A stretch of 64,000 bases of DNA from Photorhabdus noenieputensis (GTDB lineage Bacteria; Pseudomonadota; Gammaproteobacteria; Enterobacterales; Enterobacteriaceae), in NCBI RefSeq assembly GCF_018448935.1, contig NZ_RCWC01000002.1, positions 171,740 through 235,739 on the forward strand. The letters are read 5' to 3'. Below are positions 42,521 to 51,226 of the stretch, piece by piece (within the stretch, counting starts at the first letter, position 1; the number at the start of each line of letters is the position of its first letter). The notes under the pieces are model-generated. The model saw only the letters and a list, made by a program, of their open reading frames with translations. It was not told where the DNA came from and did no database searches. A program made the position numbers and the translations under genes.

Positions 42521-43133
42521 AAAGACTCCAGAAATGAAGACCTGTAAATAAAACAAACCCTGCAAGTGTTGTACTGATGATAGTATTGAGACTCTTGAAC
42601 TTATAAAACGGGCGATCCCATAACATAGCGATACTGAATGTAAGGAGCGCTAATGTCAGTAGGAGATGACTTAACCACTGCTCGACTACCAAGCTTACTA
42701 AAGCGTAGCCACTGATAATAAATAAGCTCCAGAATACGGGCATGCCGAGATAGGAGAGTTGGTTTTCATTTTGAATATTCCCGACTTCATTAAATACAGA
42801 TAATCGCAGGCAACCGCTAATGATCATTAAGATAATAAACAGGGAATACCAAGATTGATAACCGGAAAGATAGAGGATAATGGCTGGAGAGATCAAGTAA
42901 ATAAGTTGATCCATAAATCCATCAAGATAACGACCAAATGGGCGCGTAATATTTAAGTTTCTGGCTAGCATGCCATCGAGCGCGTCGCCAAGCATGGCAA
43001 GATACAAAAAAGCAATGGCTAAGTAATACCAGTGTTGTAACGCGGCTGCCACGGCAAGAGCGCTAAATACCGCCCCACCAATAGTAATATAGTCCGCTCT
43101 GTTTAACTGGATAATAAAATGATTATTGTTCAT
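42510..43133 (-). CDS. CDP-alcohol phosphatidyltransferase family protein
   Basis: A 207-aa polytopic membrane enzyme. The full signature D-x2-D-G-x2-A-R-x8-G-x3-D-x3-D is present at residues 50-75 (Asp50, Asp53, Gly54, Ala57, Arg58, Gly67, Asp71, Asp75), so it should be catalytically active. The family moves a phospholipid moiety from a CDP-activated lipid to an alcohol such as inositol, glycerol phosphate or serine. Pairing with the CarS-like gene suggests that the two enzymes activate and then cap the same lipid. It starts 9 nt after the AMP-ligase gene. Confidence 0.85.
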   Translation of the reverse strand: MNNNHFIIQLNRADYITIGGAVFSALAVAAALQHWYYLAIAFLYLAMLGDALDGMLARNLNITRPFGRYLDGFMDQLIYLISPAIILYLSGYQSWYSLFIILMIISGCLRLSVFNEVGNIQNENQLSYLGMPVFWSLFIISGYALVSLVVEQWLSHLLLTLALLTFSIAMLWDRPFYKFKSLNTIISTTLAGFVLFTGLHFWSLYAQ

Positions 43134-43142
43134 AGCTTTTCC

Positions 43143-44726
43143 TTATTTTTCCTTGTATGGAACGGAGGACAATTGGCCTTTCCTAAGCATATTGATCAGC
43201 GCAATGCGATTTATTTTGCTGTTGTGGCGAATGTCGACCGGAATAGAATTAACATAATAAATACGGGTAACTAGCGTGAGCGCCAACTGGTCTAAAATAG
43301 CGGGTAAATCTGTCGGTAGAGTAGCGCTTTCCAGTATCAGAGCGGCTCCGCCTAAAGGATGTAGCACCAACGCACTTTGAGTGACCTCTGGTAGTTCATT
43401 GATCCTTTTTTCCAGTACATAGGGATGAATGATACGACCATCCTCTAGCACCACTTTGTCTTTTACCCGTCCAAGTAACCAGAGCTGTCCTGTGGTGTCT
43501 AGGTAGCCAACGTCACCGGTACAGTGCCAAATGCCTCCCTGTTTACGTGGGAGTTTGTTTTCTTTCGTTGCTTGAGGGTTATCAATATAATCTTTGAGCA
43601 CATGAGGCCCGGCAACCAAGATTTCACCGACATTACCGGCGAGCAGTGGAGTAATTTGTTGGGGGCTGGTAGTTATTTCCCGGATACATATTTCTGCTTG
43701 TGTCACCGGTTTTCCGACCAGATAACCATCATGCGTTGCCCAGTGGTTTAATTGAGTCGTCATTTCGACGGTACTGATCGGTTCAACCTCAGTGGAACCA
43801 TAGACCACTAAATGTCGAGCATGTGGGAAGACGGTCAGGCAGTTCTCAAGCAAAGCCTTGTTAGCAGGTGCACCACCTACGATGACTGTTCGCACGTTGG
43901 GGAATGACAACCCTTTGCTCTTAGCATAACCGGTGACTTTGCTCATATAGGCGGGAGCGCCGCTGAGGCATGTAACACCTTCGTCTTGCATTTGCTTGAC
44001 GATCTTCTGTGGATCGACGGTTGCGGGATGGGCAAAGTCAAAATCAGGCAGAATACTGCTGTTGCCGCAGCACAATGAGTGCAGCACCATAACGGGGAAA
44101 CTGTGTAGGTCAATTTCCCTCTTTCCCTCAGAAAAAAGCGCTGTTATGGCATAAAGTTGTGCTAGCAGGCTGTCATGAGTGCGGTTTGCGCCTTTGGGTA
44201 TGCCGGTGGAACCTGAGGTAAAGGTAATTAACCCGGTTGTATCCGGCGGTAAGTCTCGGCAGATAAAGCTATTCAGAGGTAAATGTTGACTGGATGTTTC
44301 CAGCACTTTCATGCCCCAGATACGTTGGCCGATGACAAAACGTCGCAGTCGCCACAGCTCAGGGATCAAAAACCAGAATTTTCCTAACGTAGGTTGAGTG
44401 ATCACCGCCGATAATTTATTGCGGCGCAGTATCTCCCTCAGTTGCTTTTTGGCAAGCCCGCGCTCAAGCATAACTGGAACGAGCCCTAGCCCCAAAATAG
44501 CGATAAGCAATGGATAAAGTACTAAGCCTGGTTGAACAATCACCAATAAGCGATCGCCAGCGACGAATCCGGCTTGGGTTAATAGACGCTGGAAATGGGA
44601 GGCATGAGAAAAAAACTCCTGAAAGCTTAAGCCACTACTGTGCTCCAATGAATGTGGCACTTGCAGGGCTAAATGCTCAGGGTGTTTTTGGGCTGCATTG
44701 ACAATTGGCTGACAAATATTTGTCAT
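43143..44726 (-). CDS. AMP-forming acyl ligase, OleC/fatty-acyl-CoA-synthetase-like
   Basis: A 527-aa ANL-superfamily enzyme. The motifs are in order: P-loop TFTSGSTGIPKGA (~170-182), YGSTEVEP (~312), TGDVGYLD (~404), LLGRVKDKV (~419) and the C-terminal Lys region HNSKINRIAL. The PVMLERGLAKKQLREIL segment recalls OleC-type beta-lactone synthetases and long-chain acyl-CoA synthetases. It activates a carboxylate as acyl-AMP; the acid is unknown (fatty acid, or beta-hydroxy acid if OleC-like). It overlaps the GNAT gene by 4 nt (ATGA) and is clearly in the same operon. Confidence 0.8.
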   Translation of the reverse strand: MTNICQPIVNAAQKHPEHLALQVPHSLEHSSGLSFQEFFSHASHFQRLLTQAGFVAGDRLLVIVQPGLVLYPLLIAILGLGLVPVMLERGLAKKQLREILRRNKLSAVITQPTLGKFWFLIPELWRLRRFVIGQRIWGMKVLETSSQHLPLNSFICRDLPPDTTGLITFTSGSTGIPKGANRTHDSLLAQLYAITALFSEGKREIDLHSFPVMVLHSLCCGNSSILPDFDFAHPATVDPQKIVKQMQDEGVTCLSGAPAYMSKVTGYAKSKGLSFPNVRTVIVGGAPANKALLENCLTVFPHARHLVVYGSTEVEPISTVEMTTQLNHWATHDGYLVGKPVTQAEICIREITTSPQQITPLLAGNVGEILVAGPHVLKDYIDNPQATKENKLPRKQGGIWHCTGDVGYLDTTGQLWLLGRVKDKVVLEDGRIIHPYVLEKRINELPEVTQSALVLHPLGGAALILESATLPTDLPAILDQLALTLVTRIYYVNSIPVDIRHNSKINRIALINMLRKGQLSSVPYKEK

Positions 44727-45778
44727 GCGATCCTCCTGTAATAAAGCGCATATTGATGCTTAGTGGCGGCCGGTGTATTGAAAAGCCGTCCTGCGGTCTT
44801 GAGCGATGTATTATCTTCACGCATCAGAGCGCCTCCCAGACGAGGGTGAATACGCCTGGCGCTCTGTTCAAATGAACAATACAGCGTGTTGTACAACCGA
44901 CTGCCCCGGTATTGCGGTGCGACTGCCACGGTTTTCAACAACCCGATAGCGGGCTGACCTTTTTGTAGAACTGATAGGCTCAGAAGTAACCCGGCAATTT
45001 CGCCATTGGTGGTTTTAGCCAGAAATGACGCAGGATAACGGCAAAAAGGTTTAATAAACTCTTCACCACAGTGCTGTTGAAAGGCTGACCAAGATGGCGT
45101 GGTATAAGCGAAATTTTCGCCAAATACTGAGTCGATAAAAGAATAAAGTTTAACCTGTTCTTGCATCCATAATTCCGGTGTTAACGGCAATAATGTTGCT
45201 TGAATATCAGGAAGTTTTTGTGCGCGTTGATGAGCTTGTTGAAAGTTGCCTGCTATTGCCTGAGTATCGTCGAATAGCGAGGTATAGCGATAACGGATAT
45301 CAAACCCTAACTCTTTTAACAAAAGAGGATAGTAAGGAGGGTTATAAGGCTCATGCTCAAAGGGAGGGACCTCAAAATGATCAAGTCGAACGCGGTAATC
45401 TCCGAAAGTTGAGAAATTAATGGGGCCGTAGAGATTACGTGCACCATTTTCCTTGGCCCATTGTTCCAGGGCGCTAAACAGCATAGTGTTGCTTGCTATG
45501 TCATTATCGGTTTCCCAAAAGCCGAAAAATGCGGCAGATCGGCCATCAACCCTATGAGGTACTAAAAAGCCGACAAGACGGGTTTTCCCAGGAATGCAGC
45601 CAACCCAAGCTTTACTGTGATTAAACCAGGAATTCTTTGGGCTGAACTGTTGTTGCACTTTTTCCCGGTCTTCGCCAGGCCAGAGCGGCCAATCGCGATA
45701 AATCATTGGCGGAAGGTCAAGAAAACCTTCAGGCAGTGGATTGGCCGGAGACCATTCTCCCATGAAGATATTAGACAT
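44723..45778 (-). CDS. Large GNAT-family acyltransferase
   Basis: A 351-aa protein with a C-terminal GNAT fold: LLKTVAVAPQYRGSRLYNTLY is the acyl-CoA pyrophosphate-loop region. An extended N-terminal half contains a GPINFSTFGDYRVRLD segment characteristic of a group of long N-acyltransferase-like proteins. The ATG at 45778 was chosen; longer frames run into the preceding dikinase gene. It overlaps that gene by 8 nt and the AMP-ligase gene by 4 nt. It may attach an acyl or acetyl group to an amine in the pathway product. Substrate unknown. Confidence 0.7.
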   Translation of the reverse strand: MSNIFMGEWSPANPLPEGFLDLPPMIYRDWPLWPGEDREKVQQQFSPKNSWFNHSKAWVGCIPGKTRLVGFLVPHRVDGRSAAFFGFWETDNDIASNTMLFSALEQWAKENGARNLYGPINFSTFGDYRVRLDHFEVPPFEHEPYNPPYYPLLLKELGFDIRYRYTSLFDDTQAIAGNFQQAHQRAQKLPDIQATLLPLTPELWMQEQVKLYSFIDSVFGENFAYTTPSWSAFQQHCGEEFIKPFCRYPASFLAKTTNGEIAGLLLSLSVLQKGQPAIGLLKTVAVAPQYRGSRLYNTLYCSFEQSARRIHPRLGGALMREDNTSLKTAGRLFNTPAATKHQYALYYRRIA

Positions 45779-48515
45779 GTTCACTCCTTGATGCTTGTTC
45801 TTCTGTTGTGGTGTCGTGCAAGCGGACAACACTTCCAGTTGCACCATCCATGCGTACTCGATCGCCATCTTGCAAAATTTGTGTGACGGCAGGAATACCA
45901 ACAATTGCGGGGATACCCAGTTCACGGGCAACAACGGCGGAATGTGAGAGAGTAGAACCGCGTTCGATTAATAACCCACCGGCTGTAGGGAATAATGGTG
46001 CCCAACCGGGATCGGTACGCACAGTACATAGGATCTGACCTGCCAGCGACATTTCATCTTGTGGGTTTTTAATTAATCGGATAGTTGTTTCAACCTGCCC
46101 TGGATAACAACCTATGCCTTGTAGCACGTTGCTATCAGTTGGGGCCTGTTTTTCCCGATAGGGATAACTGTAATCTTGCTGTTGATACAGTGAGCCTCTA
46201 ATGAAAAGGTGATGAGCGGGTTCATCCTCGTTTTCGTAGCTGGCATATTCTTGCTTGCGTATGGCAACTAAAGGCTTAAGTTGGGTTTGTATTGCTGTTC
46301 CTTCGTAGCCGCTGTAGATCTCCTCTAACGTGAGGTAAAAAATATCGCGGGGTTCAGCGAGAATGCCTTCTAGTGCATAGGCTTGACCAAGTTGTATGAA
46401 AATATCCCGGTATAGCCCAAACATACGAGTCCGGGTGAAGCGCATATTTTCCCGGTGACGTATCGCCTGACGCAATTTCTGCAAATTCTTTTTGAAGGCG
46501 TTCATACGGCTGGAGCCAAGTCGCTCGTGTATTTGCTGAAATGCCGTATTTTCGGCCTGAGTGCGCAATTTTCTTTCCCGGCTAGATAACGTCTCTGGAG
46601 TAAGAGTATCGATAGCAAGGTAATTTTTTAGTATCAGAAATAGAAAACTGGGATCTTGTTTTAACGTGATGGTTTCCAGCTTCAATTCACCCATCGTGCG
46701 ATCGCCATATTTTTTAATATAATCGGTGCACTGCTGGTGGAATGATTCATCGAGTTGGCGTACTTGGGTCAACAGGGTACGAGCATCACCGTGGGTTAAC
46801 AGGTTGCACAACTCAGGGTGCTGGCGCGCGTATTGGCACATCTTTAACAACACTTTGGTTGGTTGGGTACTTTCGATATCTTCATCCCCAGAGAGAAGAT
46901 CACCTAATAATGCAGATGAATTCTCAATACCGGCAGCAATTAGCTCTCGATTTACCCGGCCATTAAACATCATCACGTAGAAGTCATTCAGGATCGGCGT
47001 TGTCCAGCGTCGTAGCAGATGTTCATCCAGATATTTTAATTTCTCGATTAATTGGCCGTTGTTACAAGTATGCGGTTCTGTTTGTTTTATGGCGGCGGCA
47101 TGCCATTTGAACTGCTCTAAAAATAGTTCTACCCGTTGATCCATAGTTCTGAAAGCGTATAACAGGCGCAGAAGTGCCCACCCCATTTTTGGCAGTTTCT
47201 TTATTTTATCGCCGAGCGACAGTGTTTTATCCTCAACAAAGTCAACTGGGTCTTCTAGCCCCATCATTCTTTCCATATCTTTTTTATTGGTTTGGAAAGA
47301 GGGGAGTAATAATAGCCCTTTATACCAATTGTTGATGTTGTAATAGATCCTGCCTTTAATTAAACCGAGCATGTTTTCCAACATGGCACGATGCTGGTTA
47401 ACCTGTTTATCCGAGCAACCTAAGGCACGTATTGTCTGTTCATAAACGGTGGCATAACCGGCGCGAGCAAAAGAAAAAGTCAGCGGTGTTGTTATTCCAC
47501 AATAAGATTCCTGAATATTGGAATTATCGAAGATAATATAACGTTCGTTTTTATCATCCAGACGTGGCAATCGGGTTATTGGCCGGGTCTGTAGAATAAA
47601 GATTTTATGGTTTTGAATCGTCCATTCGATATCTTGTGGGCATCCCCGTTCTGCCGCGATTTTTTTGCCGATATTTCGTAATGCATAGATTTCATTATCG
47701 AGTAAGGTCGGCTTCCACTGTTTTTCTTCCTCGACGGGTATTGTTACTGTACCGCTGCCATTGGTGGTATCGAAAACACTTGCTGTCTCTTTTTGTGTGA
47801 TATGGCGTTCAATCTCAGGTGTAGTGAGATGAACTGAGAATTCGTCGGTATCGCATTCGCCGGAAACCACACCTTCTCCGGTGCCCCAAGCGGATGAGAT
47901 GAGGCAATGTTGCCTGCTACCCGTAACTGGGTGGGCAGTAAACATGACACCAGAAACCTCACCGGCAACCATGTTTTGAATGATGACAGCACTACTTATA
48001 TTGCCCATCGGTAGCTGTTGGTGTAGGCGATATTGTAATGCCCGTGTGTTAAAAGCTGAGGCCATCACAGCACGTAAACTATTGGCCAGAGCTGATTTAC
48101 CCCGTTGAAATAGGTAGCTGTCCATCTGCCCGGCGAAAGAGGCATTAGCGGCATCCTCGCCAATGGCTGATGAGCGAACAGCGAAAAATGTATCTGGGTG
48201 ATTCTCCGATAAGAGAGCCAATTCTTCTTCTAATTCAGCAGGCAATGGAATCGACTGTATCCACTGACGTAATGGCGCAGCAATAGCGTCGAGTTTTTCC
48301 TGATTGATATTATTTGGTACGGTAGCCAACTGCTCTATGATGTTGCTTGCAAATGTGTCTTTGATGAGTAGGCTATTGAGTACCTCGCTGCTGATGATCC
48401 AATAATTAGGCACAGGAAAACCGTTTTGCGTAAGCCATAATAAATTGGCCGCTTTGCCACCTAAGGAATGTTCCGCCAATTCAATAGCGTTATCTTGAGT
48501 GTAGAGATATTTCAT
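45771..48515 (-). CDS. PEP-synthase / rifampin-phosphotransferase-like dikinase
   Basis: A 914-aa protein with an N-terminal PPDK/PEP-synthase ATP-grasp domain (~1-325; LGGKAANLLWLTQNGFPVPN and the FAVRSSAIGEDA loop). A central region of ~450 residues has no motif I recognise. A C-terminal swivelling phosphohistidine domain carries RGSTLSHSAVVARELGIPA, with His ~858. The C-terminal PEP/pyruvate TIM barrel of true PEP synthase is absent. This layout is that of rifampin phosphotransferase, which moves the beta-phosphate of ATP to a hydroxyl group. I infer phosphorylation of a pathway intermediate. The ATG at 48515 starts MKYLYTQDN. Confidence 0.75.
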   Translation of the reverse strand: MKYLYTQDNAIELAEHSLGGKAANLLWLTQNGFPVPNYWIISSEVLNSLLIKDTFASNIIEQLATVPNNINQEKLDAIAAPLRQWIQSIPLPAELEEELALLSENHPDTFFAVRSSAIGEDAANASFAGQMDSYLFQRGKSALANSLRAVMASAFNTRALQYRLHQQLPMGNISSAVIIQNMVAGEVSGVMFTAHPVTGSRQHCLISSAWGTGEGVVSGECDTDEFSVHLTTPEIERHITQKETASVFDTTNGSGTVTIPVEEEKQWKPTLLDNEIYALRNIGKKIAAERGCPQDIEWTIQNHKIFILQTRPITRLPRLDDKNERYIIFDNSNIQESYCGITTPLTFSFARAGYATVYEQTIRALGCSDKQVNQHRAMLENMLGLIKGRIYYNINNWYKGLLLLPSFQTNKKDMERMMGLEDPVDFVEDKTLSLGDKIKKLPKMGWALLRLLYAFRTMDQRVELFLEQFKWHAAAIKQTEPHTCNNGQLIEKLKYLDEHLLRRWTTPILNDFYVMMFNGRVNRELIAAGIENSSALLGDLLSGDEDIESTQPTKVLLKMCQYARQHPELCNLLTHGDARTLLTQVRQLDESFHQQCTDYIKKYGDRTMGELKLETITLKQDPSFLFLILKNYLAIDTLTPETLSSRERKLRTQAENTAFQQIHERLGSSRMNAFKKNLQKLRQAIRHRENMRFTRTRMFGLYRDIFIQLGQAYALEGILAEPRDIFYLTLEEIYSGYEGTAIQTQLKPLVAIRKQEYASYENEDEPAHHLFIRGSLYQQQDYSYPYREKQAPTDSNVLQGIGCYPGQVETTIRLIKNPQDEMSLAGQILCTVRTDPGWAPLFPTAGGLLIERGSTLSHSAVVARELGIPAIVGIPAVTQILQDGDRVRMDGATGSVVRLHDTTTEEQASRSEHV

Positions 48516-48677
48516 ATTATTCCACCAATGCAGCAATAGGATACTTTGCTTACATCATGGTCTTATTTGCACGTAATATTGTTGGCGTGAATATATCAAT
48601 AAGATATGAATGTATTACAAGCTATTGCTGCACCCTTATTCTAGAGGAAGAGTAAATTAAATAGTTTATTCGGTTGA

Positions 48678-51206
48678 TTATTTATTCCGTGTTAATGAAA
48701 TAAGCCAGCGGAGCGTTTTCATTGTGCGCTCCATAAATGGATAGCCAACAACATTGTGGGCCATCATATAAAGCGGAATTCTTCTCATCCATAAATCACG
48801 CAGCGCTAATTCATAGCCACGACGCCAATTTATTGGATCAAGAGATAGCCCCGATTTTTGCTCAAGTTCAACTCGGTGTAGTTCAATATAATAGGCCACC
48901 TTATCCGCATCGCTTTGTTGGTCTAAGCTAAAGGCCAGAAGTTCTGCCAGATCGCGTTGTGGTAGATGCAAAGTAGACAACTCCCAATCCCAAGCGCATA
49001 AACGTAGCTCTGTTTCCTGTTGCCGGAAAGCAATATTGCGTGGGTTGAAATCACCGTGGATCAATGTTCTTGGCATCTGTTCGATTTCTTTCCACCAGGT
49101 GGCGGCATTGTCTACCCAGTACTGGAAATCTTTCTCTTCTTCGGCGGTGAACAACTCAGGGAATGTTTGGTGGACAAAATTGCCCAGTTTTTGCCACAAG
49201 GGCTTCATTTGGGAAACTGTATCGGCATTCGCAATTTGCATTTGTGGGAACTTCCACGTGAGCTCTTCTTCTCGTCCCAACCAGATAGAATGAATATCGG
49301 CGACTCCTCGGATGGCGGCTTCAAGGTGATACTGCTTCCAAGGTGTTTCCAGGTTAATGTTGTTCATTAACACCATATCGTGGAGCAATTCTTCAATCAG
49401 GGCATAAGTTCCGGTTGCTTCGTTTTCAATTACACCATAGATAATTGGAATATAGAGCATCAGCCGTGGATCTTGCTGGTTCATAATAGCCAGCTCACGG
49501 CTATGGCTTTGGTTGAATTCAAGCTGATGTTCAAAATCCTGGAAAACGGCAAACAACTCAGGAGAACAGTGTTTGGCAATATCCAGTATCATATTAACGA
49601 CTTCACTCCCCAGAGGTTTCAGTTTCAGCATCACGGGTAAATTGTTCTGTGCGGATGTCGTCATGGAAAAAGGAAATAAGCCAATTAAACGTTCCGCATA
49701 ATTTGAGCTCAGATGGGTCAGCATACTGTGCTCATCACTGCCAGAAAATTTAGGTTTGATCGTGGTCAAATGGGCCCCTTGTAATACAGGGTTAAAATCT
49801 GCTTGCTGGAAGAAGGAGAGATCAAGTTCCTGTGGGGTATGCGCAGTAATATTGTTAGTGGTGACAGGGCGATAGCGGCCAAGTTTTTCATGCGATTGGG
49901 CGAACTCATCCGCAGCAATGGCTGACAGCGTTGAAATATCAAGGGCCAGACAATAGCTGGCGATGATCTCAGCCAGGCGAGCGGTGCCGTTTTCATCGGT
50001 GCAGCCCAACATGTTCAGACATTCACGTTGGTGCGGTAGATTGGTTCCGCCACCAATGGTACCGACAATTAGAGAGGGTAGTGTAATACTGCAATAGACA
50101 CGATTATCGGCAGTTAATGTCATGTGCAAGTGGGCGACTGACGATTCATGTACGCAGGCAATATCCTGCCCTAGAGCGGTAAACATCCCGGCAATTACGT
50201 TTGCGGCATTAATATTTATGCCGATCATCCCTGAGGCGATAGCGCCTTCGCTGACATGATGATAAGCCGTGACAAGTTGTTGTGGCGTGACTCGCAAGAT
50301 TTGCTGGCAGGATTCAGCATCTAAATAAACTTCAGCCACTACACGAGTTCCACGCCCTTCGATGAAAGGTTGATAAGACACCTTTTTATCACTAGACGTA
50401 TTACCATCGATCATAAAGTGACATAGTGGTATAAACGCCATTTTGGCTAACTGTTGTTGGATCCACTGACATGCATACCAAGTGCAGATGGTGGTCATGT
50501 TTTGACCTGCGGCGGCGGCTGTATTGTAGATAAATTGCAGATGGACGCTGCGACCGATGATATGTGGTTTTATTTCCAACAATTGAGCATGTTTGGAATG
50601 GCGTCCTATTTCATACCGTAATTCGCTGATATGTTCTTTGATCCAATCACTGAACATAATGCTATGTGAGACGCTATGAAATTCAAAACGCGGGGCTCGT
50701 ATCATGCGTTGACCGAGTACGCGCGCGGTCGTCCCCCCTGATTGCGTAATGGCGGAAGAACCACGGGATACCGAAGCAATTAAAGCGCCTTCTGTGGTAG
50801 CAAGTGGAGCATAATATATCCCTTGAGCATATTGCCCCTTTATCAAGAGAGGGCCGGCGATCCCCACAGGGATTTCTATTGAACCAATAAATCCCTCAAT
50901 GGTTTTTGTCAGTTTGGTCGCATCCAGATGGGTATGTGCCACGTGTTCCAATGTATGCCCGGTATGTTTTGCCAAATAATCCAGGCGTTTTTGTCGGGCC
51001 TCCTCGGTGTAGGTGTAGAGGTGGCGGCGGGGCAATAGTTTTACTTGGGTTGTTTCTGTACGGACGGCAGATGCCCCTTGGTGTTTTTTGATGCTGAATA
51101 TGTCACGTGACAATTCTAGAATAGAACCTCGCGCACAGTTTTCTATGTGATCAGTGGTATTATCTGATGCATCACTTACATATGATTGGATATTCTTTTG
51201 CAACAT
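48678..51206 (-). CDS. HMG-CoA reductase fused to an APH-like kinase domain
   Basis: An 842-aa two-domain protein. Residues ~50-445 are a class I HMG-CoA reductase: the catalytic Glu in ATTEGALIAS (E139), Lys in SDKK (273-275), Asp in GQDIA (D348) and His in AQSHEKLGR (H439) are all present, as is PVGIAGPL. Residues ~460-842 look like an aminoglycoside/choline-kinase-type phosphotransferase: a candidate Lys in PVMLKLK (~528), the catalytic loop IHGDFNPRN (H717, D719, N724) and the metal-binding WDWE (D740). HMGR makes mevalonate from HMG-CoA with NADPH. The fused kinase could phosphorylate mevalonate or a derivative, which is inference. AAAGGA precedes the ATG at 51206, which is 20 nt after ubiA-like. 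Confidence 0.85.
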   Translation of the reverse strand: MLQKNIQSYVSDASDNTTDHIENCARGSILELSRDIFSIKKHQGASAVRTETTQVKLLPRRHLYTYTEEARQKRLDYLAKHTGHTLEHVAHTHLDATKLTKTIEGFIGSIEIPVGIAGPLLIKGQYAQGIYYAPLATTEGALIASVSRGSSAITQSGGTTARVLGQRMIRAPRFEFHSVSHSIMFSDWIKEHISELRYEIGRHSKHAQLLEIKPHIIGRSVHLQFIYNTAAAAGQNMTTICTWYACQWIQQQLAKMAFIPLCHFMIDGNTSSDKKVSYQPFIEGRGTRVVAEVYLDAESCQQILRVTPQQLVTAYHHVSEGAIASGMIGININAANVIAGMFTALGQDIACVHESSVAHLHMTLTADNRVYCSITLPSLIVGTIGGGTNLPHQRECLNMLGCTDENGTARLAEIIASYCLALDISTLSAIAADEFAQSHEKLGRYRPVTTNNITAHTPQELDLSFFQQADFNPVLQGAHLTTIKPKFSGSDEHSMLTHLSSNYAERLIGLFPFSMTTSAQNNLPVMLKLKPLGSEVVNMILDIAKHCSPELFAVFQDFEHQLEFNQSHSRELAIMNQQDPRLMLYIPIIYGVIENEATGTYALIEELLHDMVLMNNINLETPWKQYHLEAAIRGVADIHSIWLGREEELTWKFPQMQIANADTVSQMKPLWQKLGNFVHQTFPELFTAEEEKDFQYWVDNAATWWKEIEQMPRTLIHGDFNPRNIAFRQQETELRLCAWDWELSTLHLPQRDLAELLAFSLDQQSDADKVAYYIELHRVELEQKSGLSLDPINWRRGYELALRDLWMRRIPLYMMAHNVVGYPFMERTMKTLRWLISLTRNK

Positions 51207-51226
51207 AACTATATTTCCTTTAATAC

